Assembly: GCA_949289445.1 (NCBI GenBank)
Contig: CASEOD010000078.1
Location: forward strand, 1-52,725
DNA length: 52,725 nucleotides
Origin: an uncultured Eubacteriales bacterium
GTDB lineage: Bacteria; Bacillota; Clostridia; Peptostreptococcales; Anaerovoracaceae
Direction: 5' to 3'
The translations under genes and the position numbers were made by a program. Below are positions 17,829 through 26,117 of the stretch, piece by piece (the first letter of the stretch is position 1; every line of letters starts with the position of its first letter). The notes beneath the pieces were generated by a model. That model was not told where the DNA came from, did not search any database, and was given only the letters and a program-made list of their open reading frames with translations.

Positions 17829-19115
17829 CTATTTATATACTTCCTTTTTTATTTCTTTCAGAGACAGACCGGTTCTGCGGGCAATTTCGCAAAGCTGATC
17901 GGATTCTGCTTTTTCCCGGCGGATTCCGCCGCCTTCACAGATTTTTACATCTACGCTGCCCCAGGGTGTTTCCCGTTTCTCAGAACTCCGCTGCATGATG
18001 ACTCTCCTGCAGCCGTATTCCCGTACACCGATGGTTGAAGTATGCTTCAGCATCAGTTGGGCAAAGATATCTTTATGTTCCGGCCTGCACATACATACCA
18101 GCTTGACGGCAGGACGTGACTTTTTCATAGTGATATGTTCACAGTAAACATCCAGCGCCCCGGCTTCCAGAAGCACATCCATGGCAAAACCGATTTCCTC
18201 TCCGGTCATGTCGTCAATGTTGGCGGCAAGTTCTGTCACCTCATCCTGCAGCAGGCGAGAGTCATCGTTTTTCCGTATTCCGGTGTTCTCTGCGCCGGCA
18301 TTTCCGAGGAAAACTCTCACACAGTTTGGCTTTTCCGCAAAGTCTCTGTTTCCCATACCGCATCCGATTTTTTTGACTGTCATTGCAGGCATGGTTCCGA
18401 AAGAATCAGCAAAATATTTCAGCAGCGCAGCTCCTGTAGGTGTACACAGCTCTCCCTGCACCCGGCCGCCGTAAATCGGAATATCCCTCAGAATCAGCGC
18501 AGTTGCCGGCGCCGGAACCGGCAGCAGTCCGTGCGCGCATCTTACACTGCCGCTGCCAACGTGAACAGGAGAAACAACAATCTGCTCCGCTCCCAGCTGC
18601 TCCATAAGCAGACAGTTTCCCACCACATCTGTCACGGCATCAAGGGTCCCTACTTCGTGAAAATGAATCTGATCCATGGTTTTTCCGTGAACCCGGGATT
18701 CAGCTTCCGCAATAATCCTGTAGACGGCTCTGGCATCCTGTTTCACCTTGTCAGAAACGTCCATACCGTCTATCATGGCGTAAATTTCCTGAAGACCGCT
18801 GTGAGAATGATCATGGTGGTGATGGTGATGTCCGTCTTCATGGTCGTGATGTTCATGTCCGTGTCCATCGTGACCATGGTCATGATGTTCAGATGTCTGC
18901 GCGCATTCTTCCTCTTCCCCGTGTATCTTCACACGGATATGGGTACCCGTTACACCGCACTTCTCTGCAGGCTCCGCACTGACAGAGACTGTATCAGGAA
19001 TCAGGGAATTCATTTTCTCAAGAAAGGCCTGTCTGTCCTCGATCAGCTCCGATAAAGCCGCCATAAGCATATCTCCTGCGGCGCCCATCTTACATTCAAT
19101 ATATAAAGTTTTCAT
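17829..19115 (-). CDS. larC: Pyridinium-3,5-bisthiocarboxylic acid mononucleotide nickel insertase
   Basis: LarC inserts nickel into the dithio-pyridinium nucleotide, with CTP, to finish the nickel-pincer nucleotide cofactor. The 428-residue protein opens with the family start YIECKMGAAGDMLMAAL and has the FHEVGTLDAVTDVVGNCLL motif and the C-terminal VTELAANIDDMTGEEIGFAMDVL segment. Residues 77-105 are a His/Asp-rich linker (about 17 His), likely nickel storage or capture. In Lactiplantibacillus the gene is split by a programmed frameshift; here it is one uninterrupted frame. TAATG links it to larB. It ends in UAG. Confidence 0.93.
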   Translation of the reverse strand: MKTLYIECKMGAAGDMLMAALSELIEDRQAFLEKMNSLIPDTVSVSAEPAEKCGVTGTHIRVKIHGEEEECAQTSEHHDHGHDGHGHEHHDHEDGHHHHHHDHSHSGLQEIYAMIDGMDVSDKVKQDARAVYRIIAEAESRVHGKTMDQIHFHEVGTLDAVTDVVGNCLLMEQLGAEQIVVSPVHVGSGSVRCAHGLLPVPAPATALILRDIPIYGGRVQGELCTPTGAALLKYFADSFGTMPAMTVKKIGCGMGNRDFAEKPNCVRVFLGNAGAENTGIRKNDDSRLLQDEVTELAANIDDMTGEEIGFAMDVLLEAGALDVYCEHITMKKSRPAVKLVCMCRPEHKDIFAQLMLKHTSTIGVREYGCRRVIMQRSSEKRETPWGSVDVKICEGGGIRREKAESDQLCEIARRTGLSLKEIKKEVYK

Positions 19116-19873
19116 TATTTTCCACCCTCCATATGATTGATCAGACTTGCCTGGTAAGCCGCGCCAAAACCGTTGTCAATGTTCACCACACTGACTCCGC
19201 TGGCACAGGAATTCAGCATGGACAGAAGCGCAGTCACACCGCCCAGAGCCGTCCCATAGCCCACACTGGTAGGCACTGCGATAACCGGACAGTCGGCAAG
19301 GCCTCCGATGACCGAAGCAAGCGCTCCCTCCATGCCCGCAATGGCGATGATCACCCTGGCACCCATGATTTTATCCAGATGAGCAAGAAGTCTGTGAATT
19401 CCCGCAACGCCCACATCATAAAGCCTCTCCACCCTGTTTCCCAGGATTTCCGCAGTCAGAGCAGCTTCTTCTGCCACAGGCATATCGCTGGTGCCTCCTG
19501 TAGCCACAAGAATATAGCCTTCATGTCTTGGCTTCAGCTTTTCTCCAACCAGTCCGATCCGTCCCGTTTTATCGTATTGAAAAGGAATGTCTTTTCTGAT
19601 ACAGTCTGCCGCCTCCTGACTCATTCTTGTAATGAGAATGGTCTTCTGACCGCTGTTCCAGAGGGAATGGGCTATGGTATCTATCTGCTCCGGAGTTTTT
19701 CCGGCTCCGTAGATAATCTCAGAAGCTCCCTGACGAATTCCCCGATGATGATCCAGAGAAGCAATATCAATTTCCTCAAAAGGCGCCAGTTTCAGCTTCA
19801 TCAGCGCCTCCTCCACTCCGGTGCTTCCCTCTGCCACTGCATTCAGCAGATCCCTTACCTGATACTGTTCCAT
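19115..19873 (-). CDS. larB: Pyridinium-3,5-biscarboxylic acid mononucleotide synthase
   Basis: LarB starts nickel-pincer nucleotide synthesis by carboxylating the pyridinium ring of nicotinic acid adenine dinucleotide and releasing AMP. The 252-residue protein has an N-terminal helical part and a PurE-like C-terminal domain with TGGTSDMPVAEEA (about 125-137), VGVAGIHRLL and the GGLADCPVIAVPTSVGYG stretch. These are hallmark LarB/PurE-like sequences. Its ATG directly abuts the larE UAG stop, and its stop overlaps the larC start, so larE-larB-larC are coupled. Confidence 0.93.
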   Translation of the reverse strand: MEQYQVRDLLNAVAEGSTGVEEALMKLKLAPFEEIDIASLDHHRGIRQGASEIIYGAGKTPEQIDTIAHSLWNSGQKTILITRMSQEAADCIRKDIPFQYDKTGRIGLVGEKLKPRHEGYILVATGGTSDMPVAEEAALTAEILGNRVERLYDVGVAGIHRLLAHLDKIMGARVIIAIAGMEGALASVIGGLADCPVIAVPTSVGYGTALGGVTALLSMLNSCASGVSVVNIDNGFGAAYQASLINHMEGGK

Positions 19874-20626
19874 CTATCTTTCCTCCAAATCCAAAAAAAT
19901 CTTCTCAAAATACGGTTTCAGCTTTTCTCTGATCTCCCTTCGCAAAACCGCTGCACGCTCCAGCTGTTCTCCCGGCAGCTGCAGTCCTGCAGCACCGTGA
20001 CAGAGTCTGACACGAAGATCTGAAAAACCCATATTGTACAGAATCTGTTCTGCACTGCTGACCTTCTCCAGCTTTTCCTCTGTGATAACTTCTCCCGTCG
20101 GTACTCTGGTCGCCAGACAGGCATAAGCCGCTTTGTTCCAGGTAAAAAGTCCTGCCTCTTTTGAACGGGCGCGTACTTCCTCCTTGGTAATCCCGCAGAT
20201 ACGCAGCGGTGACAGGACCTTCATCTCTGACAGTGCCCGCATTCCCGGTCTGTCGTCAGCATCGTCCGAGGCGTTGGTTCCGTCGATGACAGTATCAAAG
20301 CCGTCTGCGGCGGCAGCTTCCAGAATCTTTGAAAAGATTCTGGTTTTACAGTAATAGCAGCGATCCTTCGGGTTTTTCACCACTTCTTTCTCTGCCAGAA
20401 TATCACAGGGAATCACGGTGAGTTCCGCCGAAAGCTCATCTGCAAGCCTTCTTGCATCCCCCAGTTCAAAGTCCGGCTGAAACCGGCTTTTCACAAAGTA
20501 GGCTTTTATCTGTGCGCCGGAAGTTTTTGCCGCGTAGAGCAGATATGCCGAATCCACGCCACCGGAAAAGGCAAGGGCAACTCTGCGGTGTATCGCAAAA
20601 AAGTCTTTCAGTTTCTCATCCTTCAT
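19874..20626 (-). CDS. larE: ATP-dependent sulfur transferase for NPN cofactor synthesis
   Basis: LarE adenylates the carboxylates of the pyridinium intermediate and adds sulfur. The 250-residue protein has the PP-loop SGGVDS at residues 21-26, an RCYYCKTRIF segment (C90, C93) and a KAAYACLATRVPTG segment with C170, which corresponds to the sulfur-donating cysteine region. The presence of three cysteines at these places leaves open whether this enzyme sacrifices its own sulfur or uses an iron-sulfur cluster as some LarE do. It is the first gene of the operon and has a long structured leader. No larA-type racemase gene is in the window. Confidence 0.92.
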   Translation of the reverse strand: MKDEKLKDFFAIHRRVALAFSGGVDSAYLLYAAKTSGAQIKAYFVKSRFQPDFELGDARRLADELSAELTVIPCDILAEKEVVKNPKDRCYYCKTRIFSKILEAAAADGFDTVIDGTNASDDADDRPGMRALSEMKVLSPLRICGITKEEVRARSKEAGLFTWNKAAYACLATRVPTGEVITEEKLEKVSSAEQILYNMGFSDLRVRLCHGAAGLQLPGEQLERAAVLRREIREKLKPYFEKIFLDLEER

Positions 20627-20706
20627 GTTCTCTCCTCATCTTTCGTTTCATCGTCTTATCATGCCTGTCCGGTCAGACGCTCTGACGACTGAAGGCAGAA
20701 GGGACG

Positions 20707-20764
20707 AAAAAAAAATACCACGAAACAAGCCGAACTCCTTCTGGAGCTCAGTCTGCCTTCGTGG
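20707..20764 (-). terminator. Strong intrinsic terminator in the larE leader
   Basis: On the minus strand CCACGAA (20764-20758) pairs with TTCGTGG (20724-20718). An inner arm pairs around an AGAA loop (CTCC-AGAA-GGAG). Nine Ts follow (20715-20707). It lies about 80 bases before larE and downstream of a candidate promoter, so it may act as an attenuator. It could also simply end readthrough from citX, about 255 bases upstream. Confidence 0.85.
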
Positions 20765-20836
20765 CATCCATTCCTAAATCAGATAAAGTATACTGCCGCC
20801 TTCTGGCGGATAGAATTTCTTCTGAAATTCACAATT
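20765..20836 (-). ncRNA. Structured 5' leader of the lar operon (unassigned)
   Basis: Reading from the likely transcription start, two hairpins precede the terminator: GAATTTC-AGAA-GAAATTC (20830-20813) and CCGCC-AGAA-GGCGG (20809-20796). Together with the terminator's inner stem there are three stems capped by the same AGAA loop. After the T-run, CTGCCTTC (near 20698-20691) can also pair with GAAGGCAG in the terminator's 5' arm. The sequence does not match a NiCo, T-box or cobalamin riboswitch as I know them. Identity as a riboswitch or protein-bound leader is inference. Confidence 0.45.
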
Positions 20837-20842
20837 ATTGAT

Positions 20843-20871
20843 ATATTACCTTATTTCATCAAAAAAATCAA
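20843..20871 (-). promoter_or_regulatory. Candidate promoter of the lar-nickel importer operon
   Basis: Minus strand: TTGATT (20871-20866), a 17-base spacer and TAATAT (20848-20843). Upstream of it, up to citX at 21019, I see no gene and no clear terminator. Confidence 0.5.
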
Positions 20872-21018
20872 GATGTTCACATAAAATATTCCCCCTGAAT
20901 TCCCCGAATCTCTCCCGGTTCTAATAGCCCTTTGTCTATCTACACCCCAAAAGATCGGAAATATTGCGGAAGAATAGAAAAATATCATCAGTCAATCTGT
21001 AAATTTCCCGGTGAAAAC

Positions 21019-21564
21019 TCACTCCTGAATTCCCGCATCCGAGAGAATCCGACGGATTTCCGCCAGAAGATCACTCATTTCATGTTTTCTGCTTCTGGCG
21101 CAGACCTTTGCATCATCACCGCATAAAAGACACTTTCTCGGCCTGCCTCCCAGACTTCGTCTGCTGACACTTTCCGGACGGCCTTCCGACATCGTCAGCA
21201 CATCCATGTCAAAAAGCCTTCCCAGCGAGGTTTCTTCCTCAGTTTCCATGGTCATTCTTTTCATTTGCTCTGCAGTGATATGATCTCCTGCAGCCAGGTA
21301 ACCTTCCGGCCCTGTAACAGGATATCTGATTTCACTGTACAGAATGTACCGGGACATATTCGCCTCTGCCAGTTTTTCACAAAGGCGTTTCATCCCGATC
21401 TTCATGGCATTGCGGTAGATCTCCCGATCCTTTACGGGGCCGGGAATATTCAGTGTCACTGAAACGAGAACGCCTCCATACTGTTCCAGCAGTTTCTGCT
21501 GATAACTGACACGGGCTTCTCTGGAATCCAACAGCTCTCTGAGAGTCACTTCCCGTTCCTTCAC
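21019..21564 (-). CDS. citX: Apo-citrate/citramalate lyase phosphoribosyl-dephospho-CoA transferase
   Basis: CitX transfers the phosphoribosyl-dephospho-CoA group made by CitG onto the serine of the lyase acyl carrier CitD. The 181-residue protein has the N-terminal SREARVSYQQKLLEQYGGVLVSVTLNIPGP segment and the C-terminal RKCLLCGDDAKVCARSRKH signature (about 143-161) of the family. It overlaps citC by four bases and is the last gene of the glutamate-fermentation operon. Confidence 0.93.
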   Translation of the reverse strand: MKEREVTLRELLDSREARVSYQQKLLEQYGGVLVSVTLNIPGPVKDREIYRNAMKIGMKRLCEKLAEANMSRYILYSEIRYPVTGPEGYLAAGDHITAEQMKRMTMETEEETSLGRLFDMDVLTMSEGRPESVSRRSLGGRPRKCLLCGDDAKVCARSRKHEMSDLLAEIRRILSDAGIQE

Positions 21565-22679
21565 AGCCTCTCCTCCTCTTTCACAGGGTCTTTCAAACCA
21601 TTTTGCGCAAATCTGTTTTCCAGCCTCCGACGAACTTCACTCAGCTGCAAATAACTCAATGTCGACTCCGGAAGCAGCCTCTTCAGCTCCGACAGCCGGC
21701 AGGAGGCAGTTCTTCTTTCAAAAACTTCCAGAGTTCCTTCCTGCTCCCAAAGCTCCCTCAGAATTTTCCTGACTCTGGAAGCACTGATAACCTGTCCTTC
21801 CTCCTCCAGTCTTGGAATTTCAGTCACAGCAATGCCGTGTCCCGGCAGGCGTTTTTTCAGAGTTTCATTATATACGGCCGTCACTTCTGAAACCGGTTCT
21901 GTTCCCAGAAAACGTTCATTCACAGAAAGCGGCGGTGCAGCACATGTGGCAAACAGTTCGCAGTCCATGGCAGCGTGTGCCCCGGCCAGATTTTCCTCCC
22001 GGGTAAAATAGCTTGGAAAAGTCAGGGTCGACACGGTGTAGCGTCCTCCGGGGATTACCGTGACATTTTTCAGATCCGCTGTGCCCCTCCGCAGCATGTT
22101 AAACCGGTCTTCAAAGGAAAACAGAGACAGATCCTCTTCTACTGCCAGAATATACACATGTTTTTTCCTCGACGCAGCATATTCAATAAGATACCGGTGT
22201 CCGAGGGTAAATGGGTTACAGTTCATCACCAGCGCGCCGAAACCTTCCCCGGCCTCAGCTGCCGTCCTTTCCCGAATCTCTTTCAGATTCTTCATATAAC
22301 CGGCTACGCTTTCGTTCCCCCATTCCAGCAGAGCGGCATAGGGTCTTGCCTTTGCCACAAGGCGAAATCCCAGTCCGGTAAACTGCGGAGCCTTTTCTGC
22401 CTTGGTAAAGAGGTAAAGACTGTCATATCCCTTCTGTCTCCCCTTTTCAATCAGGTGGGTCATCAGTTTTCCGGTCAGATCTTCACCCTGAAATTCCGGA
22501 TCTACGGCAACTCCCTGAATCATATCTCCCTTCAGGCTGCCGCATGCTGCCAGACGCTCCTTTCCGGCCGACTCAGAGAATAATCCTGCAGTATAATCCA
22601 CACCCTGTGGTACACTGAGGCCGCAGGTGGAAAGCAGTCCTGCGGCATCGTCTGTTTTTATCTCTTCTATATAAAACAT
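21561..22679 (-). CDS. citC: Citrate/citramalate lyase ligase (acetate:SH-lyase ligase)
   Basis: CitC acetylates the thiol of the lyase acyl carrier with ATP and acetate, activating the lyase. The 372-residue protein has an N-terminal GNAT-like half (VAVDPEFQGEDLTGKLMTHLIEKG) and a C-terminal nucleotidyltransferase half with NPFTLGHRYLI (about 154-164), whose TLGH is the HxGH-type motif, plus ISASRVRKIL. It follows citF by four bases and overlaps citX. The ribosome site is weak, so translation probably depends on coupling with citF. Confidence 0.92.
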   Translation of the reverse strand: MFYIEEIKTDDAAGLLSTCGLSVPQGVDYTAGLFSESAGKERLAACGSLKGDMIQGVAVDPEFQGEDLTGKLMTHLIEKGRQKGYDSLYLFTKAEKAPQFTGLGFRLVAKARPYAALLEWGNESVAGYMKNLKEIRERTAAEAGEGFGALVMNCNPFTLGHRYLIEYAASRKKHVYILAVEEDLSLFSFEDRFNMLRRGTADLKNVTVIPGGRYTVSTLTFPSYFTREENLAGAHAAMDCELFATCAAPPLSVNERFLGTEPVSEVTAVYNETLKKRLPGHGIAVTEIPRLEEEGQVISASRVRKILRELWEQEGTLEVFERRTASCRLSELKRLLPESTLSYLQLSEVRRRLENRFAQNGLKDPVKEEERL

Positions 22680-22683
22680 ATCT

Positions 22684-24096
22684 CTATTTTACAGGCACGT
22701 TATAAATTGTGTCAAGCAGTGTTCCGTCGCGGTAAAGCACCTTCGCAACCTCACGATCGCCCAGCTGCGGTTTTCTCGCTTTTCCGTTGAGTTTCTCCGC
22801 AGCGTCACGAAGTTCGAAAATATCCACAACCGGAAGACCTGCCTGGCGGAAACGTTCTGAAAGTTCAGGACGAAGCGGATTGACCGCGATACCTCTCTGG
22901 GTAACCAGCACGTCTATCGTATTCCCCGGCGTGGATTTGCACAGAACCTTGTCAACCACAATCGGCAGACGGGCTCTGGAAAGAGGGGCCACGATCATGG
23001 ACATCCTGGCTCCGGCAGCTGTATCACTGTGACCGCCGCTTCCACCCATAATATATCCGTTGGAATCGGTATGCACATTGACATTGAAATCTGTATCAAT
23101 TTCCGTAGCGCCCAGAATCACCACATCCAGATTGTCCACAGCGCTGCTCTTTGCAGTCGGGCTCGCATAATGAGCAGCCGTAACTTCCATATGATTCGGA
23201 TTGGTTCTGATGGACTCCACTGCTCCCAGATCAAAGCACTGCACATCATAAAGCGCTTTAAAACATCCTGTATTCAGCATATCCACCATGTAACCGGTAA
23301 TGCCTCCTAAACCGTAACTGCCTTTGATATTTTTCCGCAGCATAATATCCTGCAGATATTTGGCGGCCGCAAGAGAAGCACCGCCTGCTCCTGTCTGGAA
23401 AGAAAAGCCGTCTTTCAGAAGTCCGGAAGCATCGATGGCTCTGGCTGCATAATCAGCAATCACAAGTCCCACCGGATCTTTGGTAATTTTTGTAGTGCCG
23501 GAGACAATGCCGGACGGCTCTCCTATCTTGTCAACAGCCACCACGTAGTCGATATAGTCCTCAGAAATGGAAAAGTCCACCAGAGGATAGTCAACAAGAT
23601 TATCAGTGATTACTACAGATTTCTTTGCATACATGGCATCTGCAAAAGCATAGCCTAAGGAACCGCAGGCGGATTTTCCGAATTTACCGGTACAGTTGCC
23701 CATCGGATCTGCTGTCGGAGCGGCGATAAACGCCACGTCAATAGGAGATGCGCCACTGATAATATCGCTTGGACGGCCGCCGTGAGTTCTGAAAATCACC
23801 GGTTTTTCCAGAATTCCCTCACTGACCGCACGTCCCACGCTGCCACCCATATAATCTGTTTCAATCCCGGTAATCACACCGTCTCTGATATACTCAATAA
23901 AAGGCTCGTGGGTTTCAAATATGGAACTGATGTTGACATTCAAATTCCTGATTCCCAGTTCACTGACTGCATCCATAACCATGACAGCCACCATATCTCC
24001 GTTGCGGAGGTGATGATGAAAAGAAACGGTCATGCCGTCAGAAAGACCCGAAAGACGGATCGCTTCTTTGATATCCTTTACCAGTTTACTCTGCAT
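22684..24096 (-). CDS. citF: Citramalate/citrate lyase alpha subunit (CoA-transferase)
   Basis: The alpha subunit exchanges the acetyl group on the acyl carrier for citramalyl or citryl. The 470-residue protein has GMTVSFHHHLRNGDMV near residue 21, GGRPSDIISGASPIDVAFIAAP and the C-terminal half with FSFQTGAGGASLAAAKYL and GGSGGHSDTAAGA. Compared with citrate lyase CitF (about 510 residues) it lacks roughly 40 N-terminal residues. This is not a wrong start, because the ATG sits one base after the citE stop with GGAGGAAG upstream. Position in an operon with glutamate mutase points to citramalate, not citrate. It ends in UAG. Confidence 0.92.
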   Translation of the reverse strand: MQSKLVKDIKEAIRLSGLSDGMTVSFHHHLRNGDMVAVMVMDAVSELGIRNLNVNISSIFETHEPFIEYIRDGVITGIETDYMGGSVGRAVSEGILEKPVIFRTHGGRPSDIISGASPIDVAFIAAPTADPMGNCTGKFGKSACGSLGYAFADAMYAKKSVVITDNLVDYPLVDFSISEDYIDYVVAVDKIGEPSGIVSGTTKITKDPVGLVIADYAARAIDASGLLKDGFSFQTGAGGASLAAAKYLQDIMLRKNIKGSYGLGGITGYMVDMLNTGCFKALYDVQCFDLGAVESIRTNPNHMEVTAAHYASPTAKSSAVDNLDVVILGATEIDTDFNVNVHTDSNGYIMGGSGGHSDTAAGARMSMIVAPLSRARLPIVVDKVLCKSTPGNTIDVLVTQRGIAVNPLRPELSERFRQAGLPVVDIFELRDAAEKLNGKARKPQLGDREVAKVLYRDGTLLDTIYNVPVK

Positions 24097-24097
24097 C

Positions 24098-24964
24098 TTA
24101 TCTTCCTCCCTTCATAGCCTGTGCCGCCTCCAGCACCTGCTTTGCCCTTGCCACAATCGGCGCATCGATCATCTTTCCGCGCAGAGAAACCACTCCTTTT
24201 CCCTCTGCCTTTGCCTTTTCTATGGTATCGAACACATCTCTGGCATACTGAATTTCTTCCTCAGTCGGACTGAAAACTTCATTGATAAAGCGGACATGAC
24301 GAGGGGAAATCGAGGATTTTCCGGAAAACCCAAGGCTCTTTGCAAACTTTGCATCTTCGATAAGTCCCTCATAATCTTCCACATCTGTCCACGGAGTGTC
24401 ATAAACATCGATGCCGGCAGCGCGCGCAGCCATAACCATGCGGGTTCTGGCATAGAAAATCTCTTTTCCTTCCTTTGTACGCTTACACTGAAGATCAGCA
24501 GTCAGATCTTCTCCTCCCAGGAAAATTGCCGCAACCCGTTCATCAGCAGAAGCGATTTGGAACGCATTTTCCACACCGAGAGCGGTCTCGATGAGAGGAA
24601 TCAGTCTGATGGTTCCTTTCTCTATTCCGCACTTTTCTTCCTCTCTGGCGATGGCTTCAGAAAAAGTCAGTACATCCTGCGCACTGCCCACTTTGGTAGG
24701 CATAATCATATCCGGCTTAACAGGGACAATGTATTCCAGATCCTTTTTCCAGTAAGGACTGTCCAGAGGGTTGACTCTGACAATGATTTCACGGTGAAAT
24801 TCCAGTGAGGAAATGGCATTTCTGACCAGAATTCTGGCCGAATCTTTTTCCGTAGGCGCCACAGCGTCCTCCAGATCAAAAATCACACTGTCTGAACCCA
24901 GATAATCGGCGTTAAGCACCATATTGGCACTGTTTCCCGGGAAAAACAACATACTTCTTCTCAT
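24098..24964 (-). CDS. citE: Citramalyl/citryl-ACP lyase beta subunit
   Basis: The beta subunit cleaves the acyl-carrier-bound citramalyl or citryl group, giving pyruvate (or oxaloacetate) and the acetyl carrier. The protein (288 residues from the ATG at 24964) begins RRSMLFFPGNSANMVLNA and has the FDLEDAVAPTEKDSAR metal-binding segment, RVNPLDSPYW, PLIETALGVENA and LGGEDLTADL typical of the HpcH/HpaI-like lyases. An in-frame start nine codons earlier would overlap citD and lacks a better ribosome site. Confidence 0.93.
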   Translation of the reverse strand: MRRSMLFFPGNSANMVLNADYLGSDSVIFDLEDAVAPTEKDSARILVRNAISSLEFHREIIVRVNPLDSPYWKKDLEYIVPVKPDMIMPTKVGSAQDVLTFSEAIAREEEKCGIEKGTIRLIPLIETALGVENAFQIASADERVAAIFLGGEDLTADLQCKRTKEGKEIFYARTRMVMAARAAGIDVYDTPWTDVEDYEGLIEDAKFAKSLGFSGKSSISPRHVRFINEVFSPTEEEIQYARDVFDTIEKAKAEGKGVVSLRGKMIDAPIVARAKQVLEAAQAMKGGR

Positions 24965-24966
24965 AA

Positions 24967-25242
24967 TCAGTTTTCTCCTTTCCCGCGGCATACCGCAGTC
25001 TCAATTCTGGCGCGAATGGTGCAGTCTACAGCGCCTCTGTCGCTTGCCGTCACTTTCACATCTGTCACTTCGAGATCTTTCAGCGTCTGTCTGATAACAG
25101 CCTCAATTTCAGGTCCGAACTGCTCATAGACCACAGAAGTCAGAACCAGTTCCACGCCGCTGCCTTGCGGAAGCGGTTCTATTTCCACATAGATATCGCT
25201 GGATTCCATGGTTCCAGCAAATGCTTTCTTCTCAATCATCAT
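24967..25242 (-). CDS. citD: Citramalate/citrate lyase acyl carrier protein (gamma subunit)
   Basis: CitD carries the phosphoribosyl-dephospho-CoA prosthetic group. The 91-residue protein has the attachment motif AGTMESSD (about residues 9-16), with the modified serine at 14 when counted from the first of two tandem ATGs, followed by the beta-rich EIEPLPQGSGVELVL segment. AAAGGAAG precedes the ATG pair, and the start overlaps the citG stop. A C-terminal GAVDCTIRARIETAV matches the family end. Confidence 0.92.
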   Translation of the reverse strand: MMIEKKAFAGTMESSDIYVEIEPLPQGSGVELVLTSVVYEQFGPEIEAVIRQTLKDLEVTDVKVTASDRGAVDCTIRARIETAVCRGKGEN

Positions 25243-26117
25243 ATCTTCCTTTCCGGTGTTTCTAAAACCATATAAAGCATAACGGAAAACGACAGAAGAT
25301 CCGCGCTGCCTCCGGGACTGAGATTGCAACAGATACACTGTCTGTCAAATTCTCTCACCAAATCGAGACTTTCCTCTGTTCTGAAATCCGTCTGAACAAG
25401 AATCTCCGCCGCACGTTCTCTGATACAGGACAATCCCTTTATCCCTCCCCGATGGACAACATTGCTGTCAAAGACTTTCGTCATCAGTACCAGGAGAGTC
25501 TTGACCAGAGCATTGTTCAGACTCATATCCTCCGAAAGGGCCTCTTTCAGTGCGGGAAGTCCGTAACTGAACGCGCTGTCAAAACCTGAAAGCGCCTCCT
25601 GTCTGATGCCTCCGCATCCAAAATTCCTATACACCGCCGCGCCGTTGGTATCGTCAGGATCACTCCTGTTCAGGAGCGCTGATGCAAGTTTTTCGCATCG
25701 TTTCTGCAAAACAGCCTGTTCCGTTTCTTTCAGCGGGAATCCTGTTTCGACGGCTGTCTGTCCCAGACAGCTGCACAGAATTCCCAGTGAAAAAACAGCG
25801 CCCTTATGGGTATTGACGCCGCCTGTGGCATAATACATGGCTGCTTCCGCCTCAAGCCCTGCCTGTCTGAGTACATCGGCATATGCAGACGAAACTGTTC
25901 CCGGATTCTCCTTCTCCGAATTTATCCCCAGTGCGGCGCACCGGCAGAAATAATCTTTCAGCGCCTCTATACTTGCCAAAAACAGCGGATAGTCCATATC
26001 TTTATGGGCTCCGCTGTTTTCCCGATCTACAAGACCGGGCTTTGGCGTAGCGAAAACCTCCATCCACAGGGCCTTCGCCGCTTTCTCTCCAATTGCCTCG
26101 GCAATGTTTTTATGCAT
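25239..26117 (-). CDS. citG: Triphosphoribosyl-dephospho-CoA synthase
   Basis: CitG condenses ATP and dephospho-CoA to make the precursor of the lyase prosthetic group. The 292-residue protein shows ALWMEVFATPKPGLVDRENSGAHKDMDY near its start, the ATGGVNTHKGAVFSLGI motif (about 107-123), DTNGAAVYRNFG and the SPGGSADLLSFSVML end of the family. The ATG at 26117 overlaps the last codons of mal by eight bases. A start 13 codons upstream would overlap mal further. Confidence 0.92.
   Translation of the reverse strand: MHKNIAEAIGEKAAKALWMEVFATPKPGLVDRENSGAHKDMDYPLFLASIEALKDYFCRCAALGINSEKENPGTVSSAYADVLRQAGLEAEAAMYYATGGVNTHKGAVFSLGILCSCLGQTAVETGFPLKETEQAVLQKRCEKLASALLNRSDPDDTNGAAVYRNFGCGGIRQEALSGFDSAFSYGLPALKEALSEDMSLNNALVKTLLVLMTKVFDSNVVHRGGIKGLSCIRERAAEILVQTDFRTEESLDLVREFDRQCICCNLSPGGSADLLSFSVMLYMVLETPERKI

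Noticed and set aside
20707-20836. NiCo riboswitch or T-box in the larE leader
   Set aside because: The conserved four-way-junction segments of NiCo RNAs and the T-box antiterminator motif are not visible.
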